Shown piece by piece: positions 21,640-33,300 of a DNA stretch of 64,000 nt. How positions within the stretch are numbered: the first letter of the stretch is position 1; each line of letters opens with the position of its first letter. Both the position numbers and the translations under genes were made by a program. Under the pieces are notes generated by a model. It was not told where the DNA came from. It worked only from the letters and a program-made list of their open reading frames with translations, and ran no database searches. Source of the stretch: Shinisaurus crocodilurus (lineage: Eukaryota; Chordata; Lepidosauria; Squamata; Shinisauridae); contig CM037876.1 in the NCBI GenBank assembly GCA_021292165.1, positions 103,812,324-103,876,323 on the forward strand, given 5' to 3'.

Positions 21640-21960
21640 CCCCCAAATAACCAGCTGCCATCACCTACTGCGTTAGAGAGAACAGTAAATACATGGCTAT
21701 GTAATTCAAAGCCAGCACAGCCTTCTCGGTAGAGGTGCCCACGCTCTAGAACACCTTCCCATGCATTGTTTGAAAGGTAGAAAGTGTGGTGAGCTTTAAA
21801 TGCCTTTTGAAGACATATTTGTTTAGATAAGCTTTTCCTGACTAGTAATGGATTATGATTGCCTTGTTGTAACTTTTAAAATTACTTATTGTTTTTACAC
21901 TATTGTTATAATGTTTTATACTTTTATATTTATTGTGAACTGCTTAGAGATTTTCGGATA
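21640..21960 (+). repeat. diverged L2-type LINE 3' end
   Basis: 'tgccttttgaagacatattt' and 'tttagataagcttttcctga' correspond to the FRRQ/KTFLFRQAF region and downstream tail of L2-group LINEs, followed by AT-rich 3' UTR. It is strongly decayed; no frame stays open. Confidence 0.45.
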
Positions 21961-21963
21961 TTA

Positions 21964-22098
21964 AGGGTGCAATCCTATGCATGTTTAGACAGAAGAAAAT
22001 CCTACAACTCCCAGCATGCCCCAACCAGCCATGATGGCTGGGGCATGCTGGGAATTGTAGGACTTTTTTTCTCTCTAAACATGCGTAGGATTGTACCT
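21964..22098. mobile_element. palindromic MITE, TTA type
   Basis: It follows TTA at 21961-21963. The ends 'tgcaatcctatgcatgttta' and its complement enclose a near-perfect palindrome centred on 'ccatgatgg'. It is the same family as 2904, 23527 and 28995. Confidence 0.75.
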
Positions 22099-23150
22099 TC
22101 AGCAGTCTAAAAGTAGTATAAGTAAATATAATATGAAATATTTTGAAATTTGGTGGAGTCATTGTTCTTTATTGATTTTTCCTATCTTCTGGTCATGTTA
22201 GATAATCTTTCTGTGTTAATCCATGCTGCAAAGTTCAGGGTGGAAAATTTTCCACTACTATATTTTCATGTGGAAATTTCCCCTTTTAGAAATGCATTGT
22301 TTCATTAAATTAATTAGTAACAATGAATGAACACAATACAAGTTAAATTGGGCAGCTAGAATGGATACAATACTAGTCAAATCTAAAATTGTCGATGACA
22401 CACAACATATTTTGTGGCAATGACAGCTCAGAGTGCAGCCACACAATTAGCTGAATCACATGGTTCAGCACTTTCAGGACTGTACCATCAGAATTTGTGT
22501 GTGTGTCTGTGTGTGCGTGCGCACATAGAGTGCCATTTTTGGTAGAATGGTGGGGTACAAGTCAAATAAATAAATAAATAAATAGGTGGGGTGAGGGAGA
22601 AGAAGAGAGAGATTAAAGTAGACCTATACATTAAAGTCTTTGAACAGTTATTTCTAAACATAAAGTTAAATGTGTAGCATGTAGCCTCTACTATCGTATG
22701 TGCCCCTTGACGGAAAGAGGATAATTATGACATGATGTGATAGTGCACTTGCGAAAAAAGATAACAAAAAAGCATAATGAAAACAATATGTTAGTCTTCT
22801 GGCCATCAGGAAACACCAACAATGCTCCCACCTTTTTCCTGTGACTTACCCAAAGTTCCTTCCAGGCAATATGAGTGACTGATAATGCTTTGACCCAGAT
22901 TGAACTGAGGGCCAAGTGGAATTTTTTTTTTTTAATTACATTTGTATTTGATCAACACCGGATTTTAGTAACGCCCTTCCTATTCAACTTTACCCTACAA
23001 AGACATGGACTGTTTGCAACTTACAAGCTCATTAAAGTACTTTGATTTACTGTTTTTTCTTCCAGCTAAAGTCCTGAATGCTACAGGTGTTTTGTTTTGT
23101 TTTTAAATAGTTTTAGCCCACCTTTCTGCATGCAAGGAGCCCTCCCAACA
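22099..23150. other. unique intergenic sequence
   Basis: Nothing gene-like is seen. There is a small TG/TGCG tract at 22497-22525 and an AAAT tract at 22565-22584, the latter possibly a decayed SINE or LINE tail ('gaatggtggggtacaagtca'). Confidence 0.3.
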
Positions 23151-23154
23151 ACTA

Positions 23155-23245
23155 ACAGCCTGGTCCTATGCATGTTTACTGAGAAGTAAGTCCCACTTTG
23201 CTTACTGGTGCTAACTCTGAAGTAAGAGGGCATGGAATTGAAGCC
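23155..23245. mobile_element. short palindromic repeat, squamate type
   Basis: It contains 'gcatgtttactgagaagtaa' followed by a decayed inverted arm ('aactctgaagtaag'). It belongs to the same 90-bp family as 6265 and 50000. Confidence 0.4.
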
Positions 23246-23526
23246 TAACTACAATAAAACACACATAACGTTCATGGAAAATATTTATAATCTTGCAATC
23301 CTGGCCTACTGCCAGGAGCCCTCAATTCTATGTATGGCTGCCCATGGGGAGACCCACGAAGACTGAAGCTTGGAGTGTCTTCAATGTTCCCATGCTCTGG
23401 ATTGGACCTACCCACCTACATCGGCTTTTGGGTCCACCTAGATAGGAAAAGCTGTAAAAGGATTCATGTTTGAACTGACACCTCTTAATAAGCACAGGAT
23501 GGCATAGATGGGAGTTATCTCACTTA

Positions 23527-23659
23527 GGGCGCGTTCCTATGCATGTTTAGACAGAAAAGAGTTGTACAACTCCCAGCATTCCCCAAACAGCCATGCTGGC
23601 TGGGGCATGCTGGGAGTTGTAGGCTTTTTTCCAGTCTAAACATGCATAGGATTGCGCCT
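23527..23659. mobile_element. palindromic MITE, TTA target duplication
   Basis: TTA lies at 23524-23526 and at 23660-23662. The ends GGGCGCGTTCCTATGCATG and CATGCATAGGATTGCGCCT are inverted copies. The core is 'gctggggcatgctgggagtt' opposite its complement. Confidence 0.8.
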
Positions 23660-23847
23660 TTAAAGTCACAACAACTTTCTGTAAGTTAGACTGAAAGAGA
23701 TTGATTGGTCCAAGATCACCCACTGAGCTTCATTGCTGAGAAGGAAATTGTGCTGAAGGACCTGTCTAAGGCCAACATTTTAGCGGGTACACCACACTGT
23801 AAAACATATTAACAATATTAATATTGCTGTTAGAAAATATGCAGATA

Positions 23848-24862
23848 CAGTAATACCTTGGATTGCAAGTAACTTGGTTTGAGTGTTTTGCAAGACAAGC
23901 AAATTTTTAAATATTTATTTAAATTTTTTTGACTTGATATACAAGTGACGTCATGCCATACAAGTACTGTAGTACGGCTTGAATTAAAAATCTCTGTACA
24001 AATTTTTTTGGGGGGATTTCGTTTTGATATAAGAGTGTTTTGGATTACAAGCACGTTTCCGGAACGAATTATGCTCTTGTGGAGAAAGCCTGACACGAGT
24101 ATACATGTACACGCACACACCAGTCTCCGTCCTCCAGGGGAGGGGGGAGAGAAGGGGAGATTGGGTTACAGGGAAGCAGCCAGACAGACCGGCATTCCAG
24201 CAATGGAGGATCTCGCTTGTAATCCACAAAACCCAGGAAAAGACCATCAACCTAACAGGGCAGTCTCAAAGAGCTGTAAAGTATCCAATACGTCACCTTC
24301 TTCCCGGGCAGGAATAAGCCCACCTGACACGAAGGGGCAGGCAATAGCCCCACCTGACTTAAGGGGCGGGAGAGCGGGAAACGCAGAGGTAGAAAACCCC
24401 TCTCCCCTCCTTTGTTGGTTGTTGGGAACCCAGGGTACTTTTGAGTACGAACCACCCTCCAGCAGTGGCTGGAGTAAGCTGTTTCCTTCCCTGGATCGGA
24501 CAGACCCGGAGTTAGGCTGAAACTGACTAGCGTGATGTCTCTGATCTAAGGTAACTGACTAATCCAAATGCGTTAGCCTGGGAGCCTGTCATTGATAAAC
24601 TTAAAGGTCACGTCAGGTCTTATTGACATTGTAGTATTTCCTAGAAAGCTGTTAGTTCTGCTCCATATCCTGTGTAAATAAATAAAAAGCCTTATTTGGC
24701 AGTTCAAAGGCTGAGTTTCCTTTTGTTTGTAAGAAACCTCTTAGGTGGTTTTCTTTCGCTTGTACGGGCTGTAACGAGGCACTGGTTAACCCGTTAAGCG
24801 CCGAACTCACGCAAAGGATCCAGGTGCTGATCCTTCACAGCTCTCAATCCAAGGCATGACTG
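23848..24862. mobile_element. mariner-type MITE interrupted by a solo LTR
   Basis: The left end CAGTAATACCTTGGATTGC is flanked by TA (23846-23847). The right end, reading 'caatccaaggcatgactg', is flanked by TA (24863-24864). Removing the LTR and its duplication leaves about 250 bp, the length of the uninterrupted relatives at 35112 and 61448. TA duplications indicate Tc1/mariner. It has no transposase. Confidence 0.8.
24078..24839 (+). mobile_element. solo LTR, 762 bp
   Basis: It starts TGTGGAGAAAGCC and ends GATCCTTCACA (TG…CA). A perfect 5-bp target duplication GCTCT lies at 24073-24077 and 24840-24844. A polyadenylation signal is visible in 'taaataaataaaaagcc' (about 24675-24695). The remaining part of the LTR element has been lost by LTR-LTR recombination. 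A 5-bp duplication fits several LTR classes; without internal coding sequence the family cannot be named. Related sequence ('cagtctcaaagagctg') recurs at 43734. Confidence 0.8.
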
Positions 24863-24864
24863 TA

Positions 24865-25223
24865 CCTTCTGACTAGGCAAGACCTTCCCTGCTGCCTTAA
24901 CTTGTATTAATGAGACAATCTTAAGCATCACCTTTTACTTTGCTATTTTTACAGTGGTAGCAGGGTGGATTGTTTTAAATCAAGGCAATTTAAAACATTA
25001 TTTAAATCAGCAAGAAAAAAGGTCGATTGGAATCACCGATATTAATCAAATTTCCCATTGAAACATTTTCATATATTTCCTGAACAAATTATGGTGCAGA
25101 TCTAACTACTAGACCAGGGATGGGCAACTTATGGCCCTCCGGATGTTTTTTTTTTTTTTTTTTAAATAAGGCAGAAATTTAGTGTTTTATTTAGGATTTA
25201 AAAAAAATAAAAAACCAGTTTTA
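24865..25223. other. unique sequence plus one hAT MITE end
   Basis: A left hAT-like end (CAGGGATGGGCAACTTATGG) occurs at about 25116, followed directly by a poly(T) run. The remaining part of that MITE is missing. Otherwise featureless. Confidence 0.35.
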
Positions 25224-25661
25224 GGGCACAGTCCAATCCAGATGCCCATAGCCCTACAAACTTGGGAGGATTATGGCATCCTATGCACAGCAGGAGGAGC
25301 ATGGAGGTGAAGGTCACCTCCATGCTCCTCCAACAACCCTGCAAAGTACATAGATGGCCAATTTCGGCCATCTAAGTGCGGCACTTCGGAGCGGGAGGGA
25401 AGGAGGCTGAGGCATCGCCAGGATACCTTATATCTTGGCGGCACCGGTCTCCTTCTCTCCCCACTCCTTGGAATGCCCACAAAACCCCATCTCCGAGGTC
25501 GCATTTGCATCCTTGGAGAAGCAGCCGGCATGGTTCTTTCCACACTGGCTACGCAGGTGGGAGGAGAGGAGGGCACTCCAAGCTCAGAGGCCCAGCTATA
25601 AGGTCAGAGCGATTTTCTAACCTTGTAGTTGGGTCTCCGAAAAATCCCATGGATTGCACTG
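25224..25661. mobile_element. larger TTA-type MITE, 438 bp
   Basis: It is flanked by TTA at 25221-25223 and 25662-25664. The ends are GGGCACAGTCCAATCC and GGATTGCACTG. An internal palindrome is seen at 25285-25335 ('gcatggaggtgaaggtcacc'). It is the same family as 21024 and the fragment at 5936. The overlapping frames are not genes. Confidence 0.75.
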
Positions 25662-25743
25662 TTAAATGTTCAAAATCTGTTTTATATTTTGTTTTAAAAA
25701 ATAGTCATTGCTTTTTATCCACCCTGATTGGTAGCATCTAGAA

Positions 25744-25878
25744 CAATGTTCTCCAACCTTGGGTCCCCAGATGTTTTTGGCCTACAACTCCCAGCATGCC
25801 CCAGCCAGCATAGCTGGCTGGGGCATGCTGGGAGTTGTAGGCCAAAATCATCTGGGGACCCAAGGTTGGAGAACACTG
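25744..25878. mobile_element. hAT-type MITE, perfect 8-bp duplication
   Basis: Ends CAATGTTCTCCAACCTTGGG and CCAAGGTTGGAGAACACTG enclose a near-perfect palindrome. ATCTAGAA duplicates exactly at 25736-25743 and 25879-25886, which fixes both boundaries and the hAT assignment. Confidence 0.92.
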
Positions 25879-25886
25879 ATCTAGAA

Positions 25887-28814
25887 ACTAGACAATGCCA
25901 CTTTTGTATGCATATAATTTCAGAATGTAAATTTGACACGTATTTGGTATTCAGTTCTAGTATTAAAACTAAATTGAGGTCTGTAATATAAAATGGTGAC
26001 AGGTTTTTAAAATTCAACTTTATTTGTGAGCACGTTTTGAAACCGGGAGAAAGAAATTTGCTATCACATTCCAAAAGAAATTTAATCTAGGTGCTCTGGA
26101 AATAATTGATAATAATGTTTAGTTAGAAGTGTCCCACATTTTTTAAAATTTGTCTTTCTAGTAAGGGCCAAACTACACATACAAACACATGTAATGGTAT
26201 CCAGATGGCAATTTTTCTATTGGAAAAGCCACTTCTGGAGAAGGCGATTCGGAGTGGAGAAGCTGCAGGGGGGTGTTTAACTCTACCATTACATGTTTGC
26301 TCAGCCTTTGCCCACCCACCATTTTTCTGGTATTTGAACATACATTAAAACCCTGCGGGGGTGAGGGTGTGTGAAAAGGGTTACGTAATTACCGTGTTTA
26401 ATTCCACTCCCAAGTCCCATTTACTCCTGGAAGAAACGTTTTTTGTACAACAAGGGCCATCAGGCAAACTACATTTTGGCCCTAAAATTTAGGGTTGTAG
26501 TCTTATGGCCTGATCCAATTATGTTTATTCGAAGGCCTGATAGCATAAAAGGATAATGTAAGAGACATTTCTACATTCCAAGGCAACACTGAATGTTGTA
26601 TAAAGTTTTAAAATACTTAACAGTTGGAAAGTAAAACCTCAACAAACAGCCAAACAGGATCATGTCCCTGTGAAGTAAACAGGTGGTAACTGAAGCAAAC
26701 ACTTACTTTCTACCTTCAGCTATCAGTATAAAGTCATAAAAGTAAACCTGTTTTATTTAGACATCTGGAAAATGTACTTTGACAAAGATCTATTTGATGA
26801 CTGCCAGTATCTTAAAATAAATTTTCAAATCAAAGATTCTTTAAAACTGTCAGCATAAATCATATCTTCTTTATGACACAGAGTTCCACTCCCAAAACTG
26901 TAGTTTGGATTATCTAGTCAATGTATTTTCATCTTAATACAAAGGATTACATCCAAATTTAATTTCTTGCCATTAATACAGATCAATGAATCATACAGAG
27001 TTGCTAATTTCAGAAGCTGTGCAAAGAGGAGGGCCATAACTTCACATGCCTCTTTTTGCCCAGGTTCATATCTATTTCCCCTAAAATATTTTATTTGTTT
27101 GGGTCTATCTCGTATTAAGATGATGATGATGATGATGATGATGATGAAGAAAAATGGTGCCAAACTTTGCACACATTGTGTCAGTGTTTGCTTTGCTTAC
27201 ATGTTCTATCGCTAGTTAAGGTAAGCTGTCTTCAGATTCTCCAGAATGGGAATACACGTCTGATGGCATCCCTTGTTCACTACTGATGTGCAAAGCAGTG
27301 GGGCATTTGCTAAGGAGTAGCAGCGGGTGAGGAAAGGGTCAAGCCCTCCCTCCCTCCCACCCACCCACTTCCTTGTGACCCCTCCCCACCACTTTGCATT
27401 TTGGTGGCAAACATGGTTCTGAGATGTAATGTTTGTAATGGTCCACGATTAACCACATCTTGCCCTTCATTTTTTCCCCTTACTATATATGTCACTTTCC
27501 ATGTCTTTCTCCCTTTCCCCTGTATTATTTTTCTCTCTTTTTGTTGGTCTAGTCTGGGTCAGGCTGTGGCAACAGAGGCAAGCCCAGGCAGGGAATACTA
27601 AGGAGTAAGGGTTCATCCGCCGAGGGTTGATGTTTACTGGAGTTTGAAGGAAGTTGGAAAACTACACTGAAGCCTGAGGAACAGATATAAGGACGTAGGT
27701 CCGGACAAAGCCACAGAGTTATCCACTCACACCAGAAACAGTTCAAGACCGAGGTTCAAGACTTTTTGCTGCTGTCCTAGTGAGTTGTGGGGGAAGAGAA
27801 AAATGAGACTAGAACAGCAGCCCAAAGTATTGGGATTATACGTAGTGGGGGTGGCGGCCACTCCATCTTGGCAAGGGACTTGGGTAGGGCATGGTGGTAA
27901 GAGGGGTAAGTGCTCTCGAGCTCAGCTGCCTGCTTGCTACAGATCTGGAGATCAATCATAGGTGGTGCTTTGTGTTGCCTCATAATAAGGCTGATGGGGG
28001 AACTGGCCCGCAGACAATAATGAATGTGAGATGGAGAGACATGCGAGATGCTGATGACGATGCTGTTGGGAACAATATGCTGTGCTAGAGAGCAGCATCT
28101 TAAATTAGACATTTCTCTCTTATTTAATAGTCTGAGCAGGCTATTATAAAGCTCACTGACTACTAGAAACACATTTTTACAAGTTGCTGGTGAGAAATTT
28201 TAATTCTAGCCCCTTCCTCTAATTCCCAAAATATTTTTTAAAAATATTATAAGATATTTTGCTAAACTAGTCACTTAATAGGCAGGTCCCACATTATAAC
28301 CATGGGATCTACCTTGACCACAAAAACTAGAGACCTTTCTAAGAATAGACTGGGAACAACTATGGCACTGGGTAGTGTATAAACAGAGCCTTAGATGTTG
28401 AAAAGTTTGAATATCCACAAGGCAAAATGCTGTCATAAAATTTCTAGATAGGGCAACGACATCAACAAAATGATAGTATATGTGCGCAGAGAGGATTTGG
28501 ATGAAGGTAGAAACAGAAATTTCTATTGTTACTATTGTCCTTCAGGCAAGCTTGCAACTGGTTTAATCTTCACTGGTTTAAACCTTGTTTGGCCAACCTG
28601 TAGCATAGGTGCATTTAGCAGGTGTTCCTTACATACCTAGAGAGGAGCAGCAAGGCCCACTTATGACCCAGACTAAGAACTACACTCCTGCCTGCCTCTC
28701 CCACACATACTACAGCGTATTCCACAGCTCAGGACACTGGAGGCAAACCACATCAAATAATGCAATATGGGATACCTATCTGCTGTAGTGCGCGCTGAAG
28801 TGGCCAGTTTCATA
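25887..28814. other. mostly unique sequence, candidate regulatory block at 26560-26960
   Basis: 26560-26960 is unique and AT-rich, with forkhead-like 'gaagtaaacagg' and similar motifs. An ATG/GAT microsatellite lies at about 27119-27148. 27470-27605 repeats the 19440-19600 segment. A palindromic arm near 26165-26310 ('catgtaatggtatcc' versus 'taccattacatg') may be a decayed MITE. No gene is recognised. Confidence 0.3.
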
Positions 28815-28822
28815 TTCTAGAT

Positions 28823-28958
28823 CAGGGCTCTCCAACCCTGGGTCCCCAGATGTTGCTGGACTACAGCTCCCAGAATCCCTTGCCATTAGCCATGCTGTCA
28901 GGGTATGCTGGGAGCTGTAGGCCAGCAACATCTAGGGACCCAAGGTTGAAGAGCCCTG
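28823..28958. mobile_element. hAT-type MITE, perfect 8-bp duplication
   Basis: Ends CAGGGCTCTCCAACC and GTTGAAGAGCCCTG. TTCTAGAT duplicates exactly at 28815-28822 and 28959-28966. It belongs to the same family as 37041 and 44279 ('ttgctggactacagctccca'). Confidence 0.92.
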
Positions 28959-28994
28959 TTCTAGATGACTTCTGGCCCTCTTTTCATTGATTTA

Positions 28995-29137
28995 AGGCGC
29001 AATCCTACGCATGTTTAGCCAGAAAAAGGGCCTTTAACTCCCAGCATATCCCAGCCAGCATGGCTGGCCTGGGTCATGCTGGGGATTATAAGCCTTTTTT
29101 TTCTGTCTATGATCTATGAATCTATAGGATTGTGCCT
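28995..29137. mobile_element. palindromic MITE, TTA target duplication
   Basis: TTA is at 28992-28994 and 29138-29140. Ends are AGGCGCAATCC and GGATTGTGCCT. The right arm carries an odd 'gatctatgaatctatagg', replacing the usual 'aaacatgcatagg'. Confidence 0.8.
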
Positions 29138-29139
29138 TT

Positions 29140-29686
29140 AAAGTCACTGGCCATAATCCAGCACAAATATGCTTGCTTCCCTAATGGCCTTAAGTAACTC
29201 TGTGCTGGATTGTGGCTGTTGTGTCTTGTATTATCAGCATTATATCAGCATTATCTTTCCCCTCTCCTTTTGATCTCTGCTAAAATATTTCAGAATAGCT
29301 AACTTATCCCTCCCAGTAACACCTATTTCAGGTTATTCATGCAATAATGTATATGATGTTTACATTTATGCTTAATATTGTATAAATAGCTCATAATCTA
29401 AATGGGAGGAAAAGGGGGAGGTGAAAAACTGAAATTAAGGCAGCATAAAGTGAAAGCCTCAATTATACGCTGGAGGGTTTATAAGTTGCTAGAACGGTTT
29501 CTTCACTGTTTCTAAATAGAGGAATCAGAAAGGAAAACAACTTTGAGAAGGGTAGTAGCCATTGAATAGTGAAAGAAGCTGCCAAGAAATGTTGTGGAAT
29601 GTTCCTTTATTTGAAGGTCCCCTCACCCCCCCCCCCAAGACGAGTCTGGGCTTTAAGTACGGATTATTATCGCTTATTGTGTATGG
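29140..29686. other. unique intergenic sequence
   Basis: No gene or repeat is recognised apart from a short poly(C) run near 29628. Confidence 0.3.
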
Positions 29687-29801
29687 CAGTGTTCTCCAAC
29701 CTTGGGTCCCCAGAGGTTTTTGGCCTACAACTCCCAGCATGCCCCAGCCAGCTAGAGTTGTTGGCCAAAAACCTCTGGGGACCCAAGGTTGGAGAACACT
29801 G
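29687..29801. mobile_element. hAT-type MITE, shortened core
   Basis: Ends CAGTGTTCTCCAACCTTGGG and CCAAGGTTGGAGAACACTG are intact. GTGTATGG (29679) and GTGTATAG (29802) match at 7 of 8. Its centre lacks about 20 bases present in 25744, like the copy at 56582. Confidence 0.88.
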
Positions 29802-29809
29802 GTGTATAG

Positions 29810-30305
29810 TCAAAATAGGCATGATGGGGAAGCCATATTTGTTTATTGATGCATCTGCCCCATTCATATATACCATGGGGAGAGTCTTAATTTCTACATC
29901 AAAATGGGAGTGTGGGAAAGGGAGTGAACTCTTCCCCACCTTACCATAGCCTTGTAGGCTCCTTCCAACTCTGTGATCTATGAAATCCATGCACTCCATC
30001 ACTTCAGGCAATATCCCCCCCCCCGCTCCCCAGCCTGGCTCCACTAATGGAAGTGCCTGAGCAGGCTGAGGGGAAAAGTGGTTCACCTGAGAGAGCACAG
30101 CCAAGGAAGGTGGCGGGGGGGAAGGGCTTCAAGCTCCTCTTCCCTGCACTCCTCTTCCCTGCAAGTTTTACTTGATATATAAAATTAGACTCCCCGCCTC
30201 AGCCTGAAACATCTAGTTTGCCCTTTGGTTGTATGCCAGTTTGTGCATTTTTATGTAACAGTAGTATAAAAATTTAAATAATAAATAAGTATGATGTCTT
30301 GGAAA
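29810..30305. other. intergenic sequence with a short CR1-like tail
   Basis: 29945-29990 reads 'gccttgtaggctccttccaa' then 'ctgtgatctatgaaatcc', the plus-strand version of the tail in the 19684 SINE. The rest has C runs and AT-rich stretches but no feature. Confidence 0.4.
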
Positions 30306-30309
30306 AGTT

Positions 30310-33300
30310 TTTGTGAAAACAAAGGAGGATCACGGTAATAACTATAGTTACAAAAAGCCTAGGCCTCCGTGATCAAAATAAATCCAATAGTTCTTTAAAC
30401 TTTACAAATTTCTATTCATTACAAATGAACATTAAATACAATGTATATAATTCAATTATTTCAATTTTTTCAAAAGTCCTGGCTGTCCAGAATAAAGTCC
30501 TTCCTATAACTAGCGTTGTTTTTTCTTATTTCTTTTTTCTTCTTACCAAATGGTAAACAGACCACCAGGTTATATGTAATTGTTGTCACTTTGAGGTTAT
30601 AGTCCTACAGGAAACCGGTTTGTATTCCCGTTTCGTTGTCTTCCTCAGGGATACTTCCTCAATATTACTTTAAACAAAAAATAATTTCTCCAATGTCCTG
30701 GACTGCTTACAGTTTCATATTTTGTTCTAAACATAAAGAAATTTATCATAACACAAATAAGCATTTTACAACAAGCTAACCCCCGTTAGCAAACCTGCCT
30801 ACCAGAGGCCCCTCCCCAAACTTACATTTCTTGTCAGCATACTGCTTTCTCATTCGTGTGTTCATCCAGAGTCCTCTAGTGGTCAAACTTTCAATTACTT
30901 TTATACTCTTTTCTGGCTATTAACTCATTACATGTCCACTAACCCTTGCCATGACTTTTTCATACATAAGACATTAGCAGACCCCCCAGTCATCATAAAC
31001 AATATTGATTGAACAGCAAGCTCATTATAAAAGAAGAATAACCTTTGACTCGTAGAAAAACAACATTGTACTCAAACCTCCCACCTCCTTTGGCACCATT
31101 ACAAATAACATGACAATTCCAGATTTACATTAAGTCCCTGTGGGGCTTTAGTGTCCAAATTAAAGATCCAGAAGGCTTCCTTCCTTAACAGTTCCCTTTC
31201 AATACTCTCCCGACTGCCAGATTCAGCCACATGTAGCACTGCAAATTTAAATTCAGTGCTATCTGGATGGAACTGCATGAAGTGATTTACTAGAGGTGCT
31301 TCAACTATTTTGTTCTTAATGTCCTTTAAACTCCTTCCTATGTGGTTCTCTTGTCCTTAATTCTGTATTCACTAGGGTATCTTTAATGTTTTTAGTTTTC
31401 CTATACCCTATAGTTGGTAAGTTCTTACAACCAGGGATATCGGAGATTAAATGCCAATGTGTCAAAATCACTTTTTTTATTCTTCCCGCCAATGGTGTAA
31501 AATCTATTGCCCAATGGAGTCTATTGTCTGTTTTTTTAATACTAGATCTAAACATATCACCTCTATCCATTGTTGCAACTTTCTCCCTAGCCTGTTGGAT
31601 TAATACTCTGGGATATCCACGATCTATGAAGTCACGCTCCAATTTCTGGCTCTGCTGTATGTATTCCCTTAAGGAGGTAGAATTTCTCCTTAGTCTAAGA
31701 AACTGCCCATAGGGAATATTTTTCCTCAAATGAGATGGGTGAAATGAGGAATAAAGTAAATAAGAATTTTTATCCATCATTTTTTTATATGGCCGTACGC
31801 CAATCCTATTCTTGGTTGTTCTGTACGTTATAATGTCCAAAAAAGGAATTGAGTCCCTATTGTACTCCCAAGTAAATTTAATATTATTATTGGCTGTGTT
31901 CATCCATGTACAGAATTGTGTAACAGTGTCCCCATTGTTAAAAATAATATAAATGTCATCTATGAATCTCTTATACAACAAAATTTCCTGAAAAAATGGA
32001 TTTTGATCACGATTCAAAAAGAAATCCTTTTCCAATTTGTTCATGTAGAGATTAGCTATACTCGGGGCTGCCGTACATCCCATTGCTACCCCTTTAATTT
32101 GAAAGAAAAATTCCTTGTTGAATTTAAAGTAATTTTTCTCCAATATAAGATCTACCAATGACATTAGAAAATGGGTCGAGGGTGTTTTTCTCTGTCTCAT
32201 GTCCAATGTTTCCTCAATGACTAATCTTGCCTCATCTTGGGGAATGGATGTATACAATGATATTACATCCATAGTCAAAAAAATTGATCCAACTGGGATA
32301 ACCTTACCTTCTACCAAACTAATAAAATCACTAGTATCTCGAATGTGGGTTTCCCCTTTCCTGACAAAAGGTTGTAAAAAGGAATCTATGTACTGTGATA
32401 GAGGTTCTAATATTGAGTTGACCCCTGAAATTATAGGTCTTCCCTTCGGGGGAAATCCTCCTTTATGGATTTTTGGAAGTACATAAAACAACGGGATCCT
32501 TGGGCTTTCATTATGCAAAAACTTAAACAACTCTTCATTAATTTCTCCCATTATATGTGCTTCATCCAATACTACTTTAATAATGCGTCCAATACTCTTG
32601 GTGGGATCTTGTGGGGTTGGGACATAGTTCTCTCACACACTCAATTGTCTGTATACTTCTGCAACATAATCTACAGTATTCAGGATAACAATCCCCCCTC
32701 CTTTATCTGCTGGTTTAATTATAATGTTATCATCTTGTTCCAATCCCTTAAGAGCTACACGTTCTTGCTTTGACAAATTTTGCCAGCGTGTGTGATAACT
32801 ACTCTCTTCCTCCACTATGTCCCTGATGATTACCTTCTCAAACACATCAATTGATGGATCAATTATATTAGGTATGAACTTAGATCTAGGTCTCAATCTA
32901 CTACTATCTTCATCTTTAGAAGGTAGTGTGCCGAAAAATCTTTTAAGTTTCAACAATCTAATCAATTTAAATACATCCACCCTTGTTCTAAATGCATTAT
33001 AAGATGGAGTTGGGACAAAACTTAATCCCTTGTTCAAAACACTAAGCTCCAATTTTGTCAATGCTCTTTGGGATAAATTAACTACTAGGTCCTGTTCCTG
33101 CGTCTCCCTCTCTGTGCTTGACGGCCCGATCCTAAAAAACCCCTACTTCTTTGATTACTCCCTCTACTACGTAATGTCCTATATGAAGTACCTTCATCTC
33201 CTGATGCTTCCGTTTCCTCTCCTTCAGTGGTGTCTAGTTCTGACATAGATTCTACGGGATGAGCCCAGGATATTCTTTTCCTTATAACTGGTGTTCTCTC

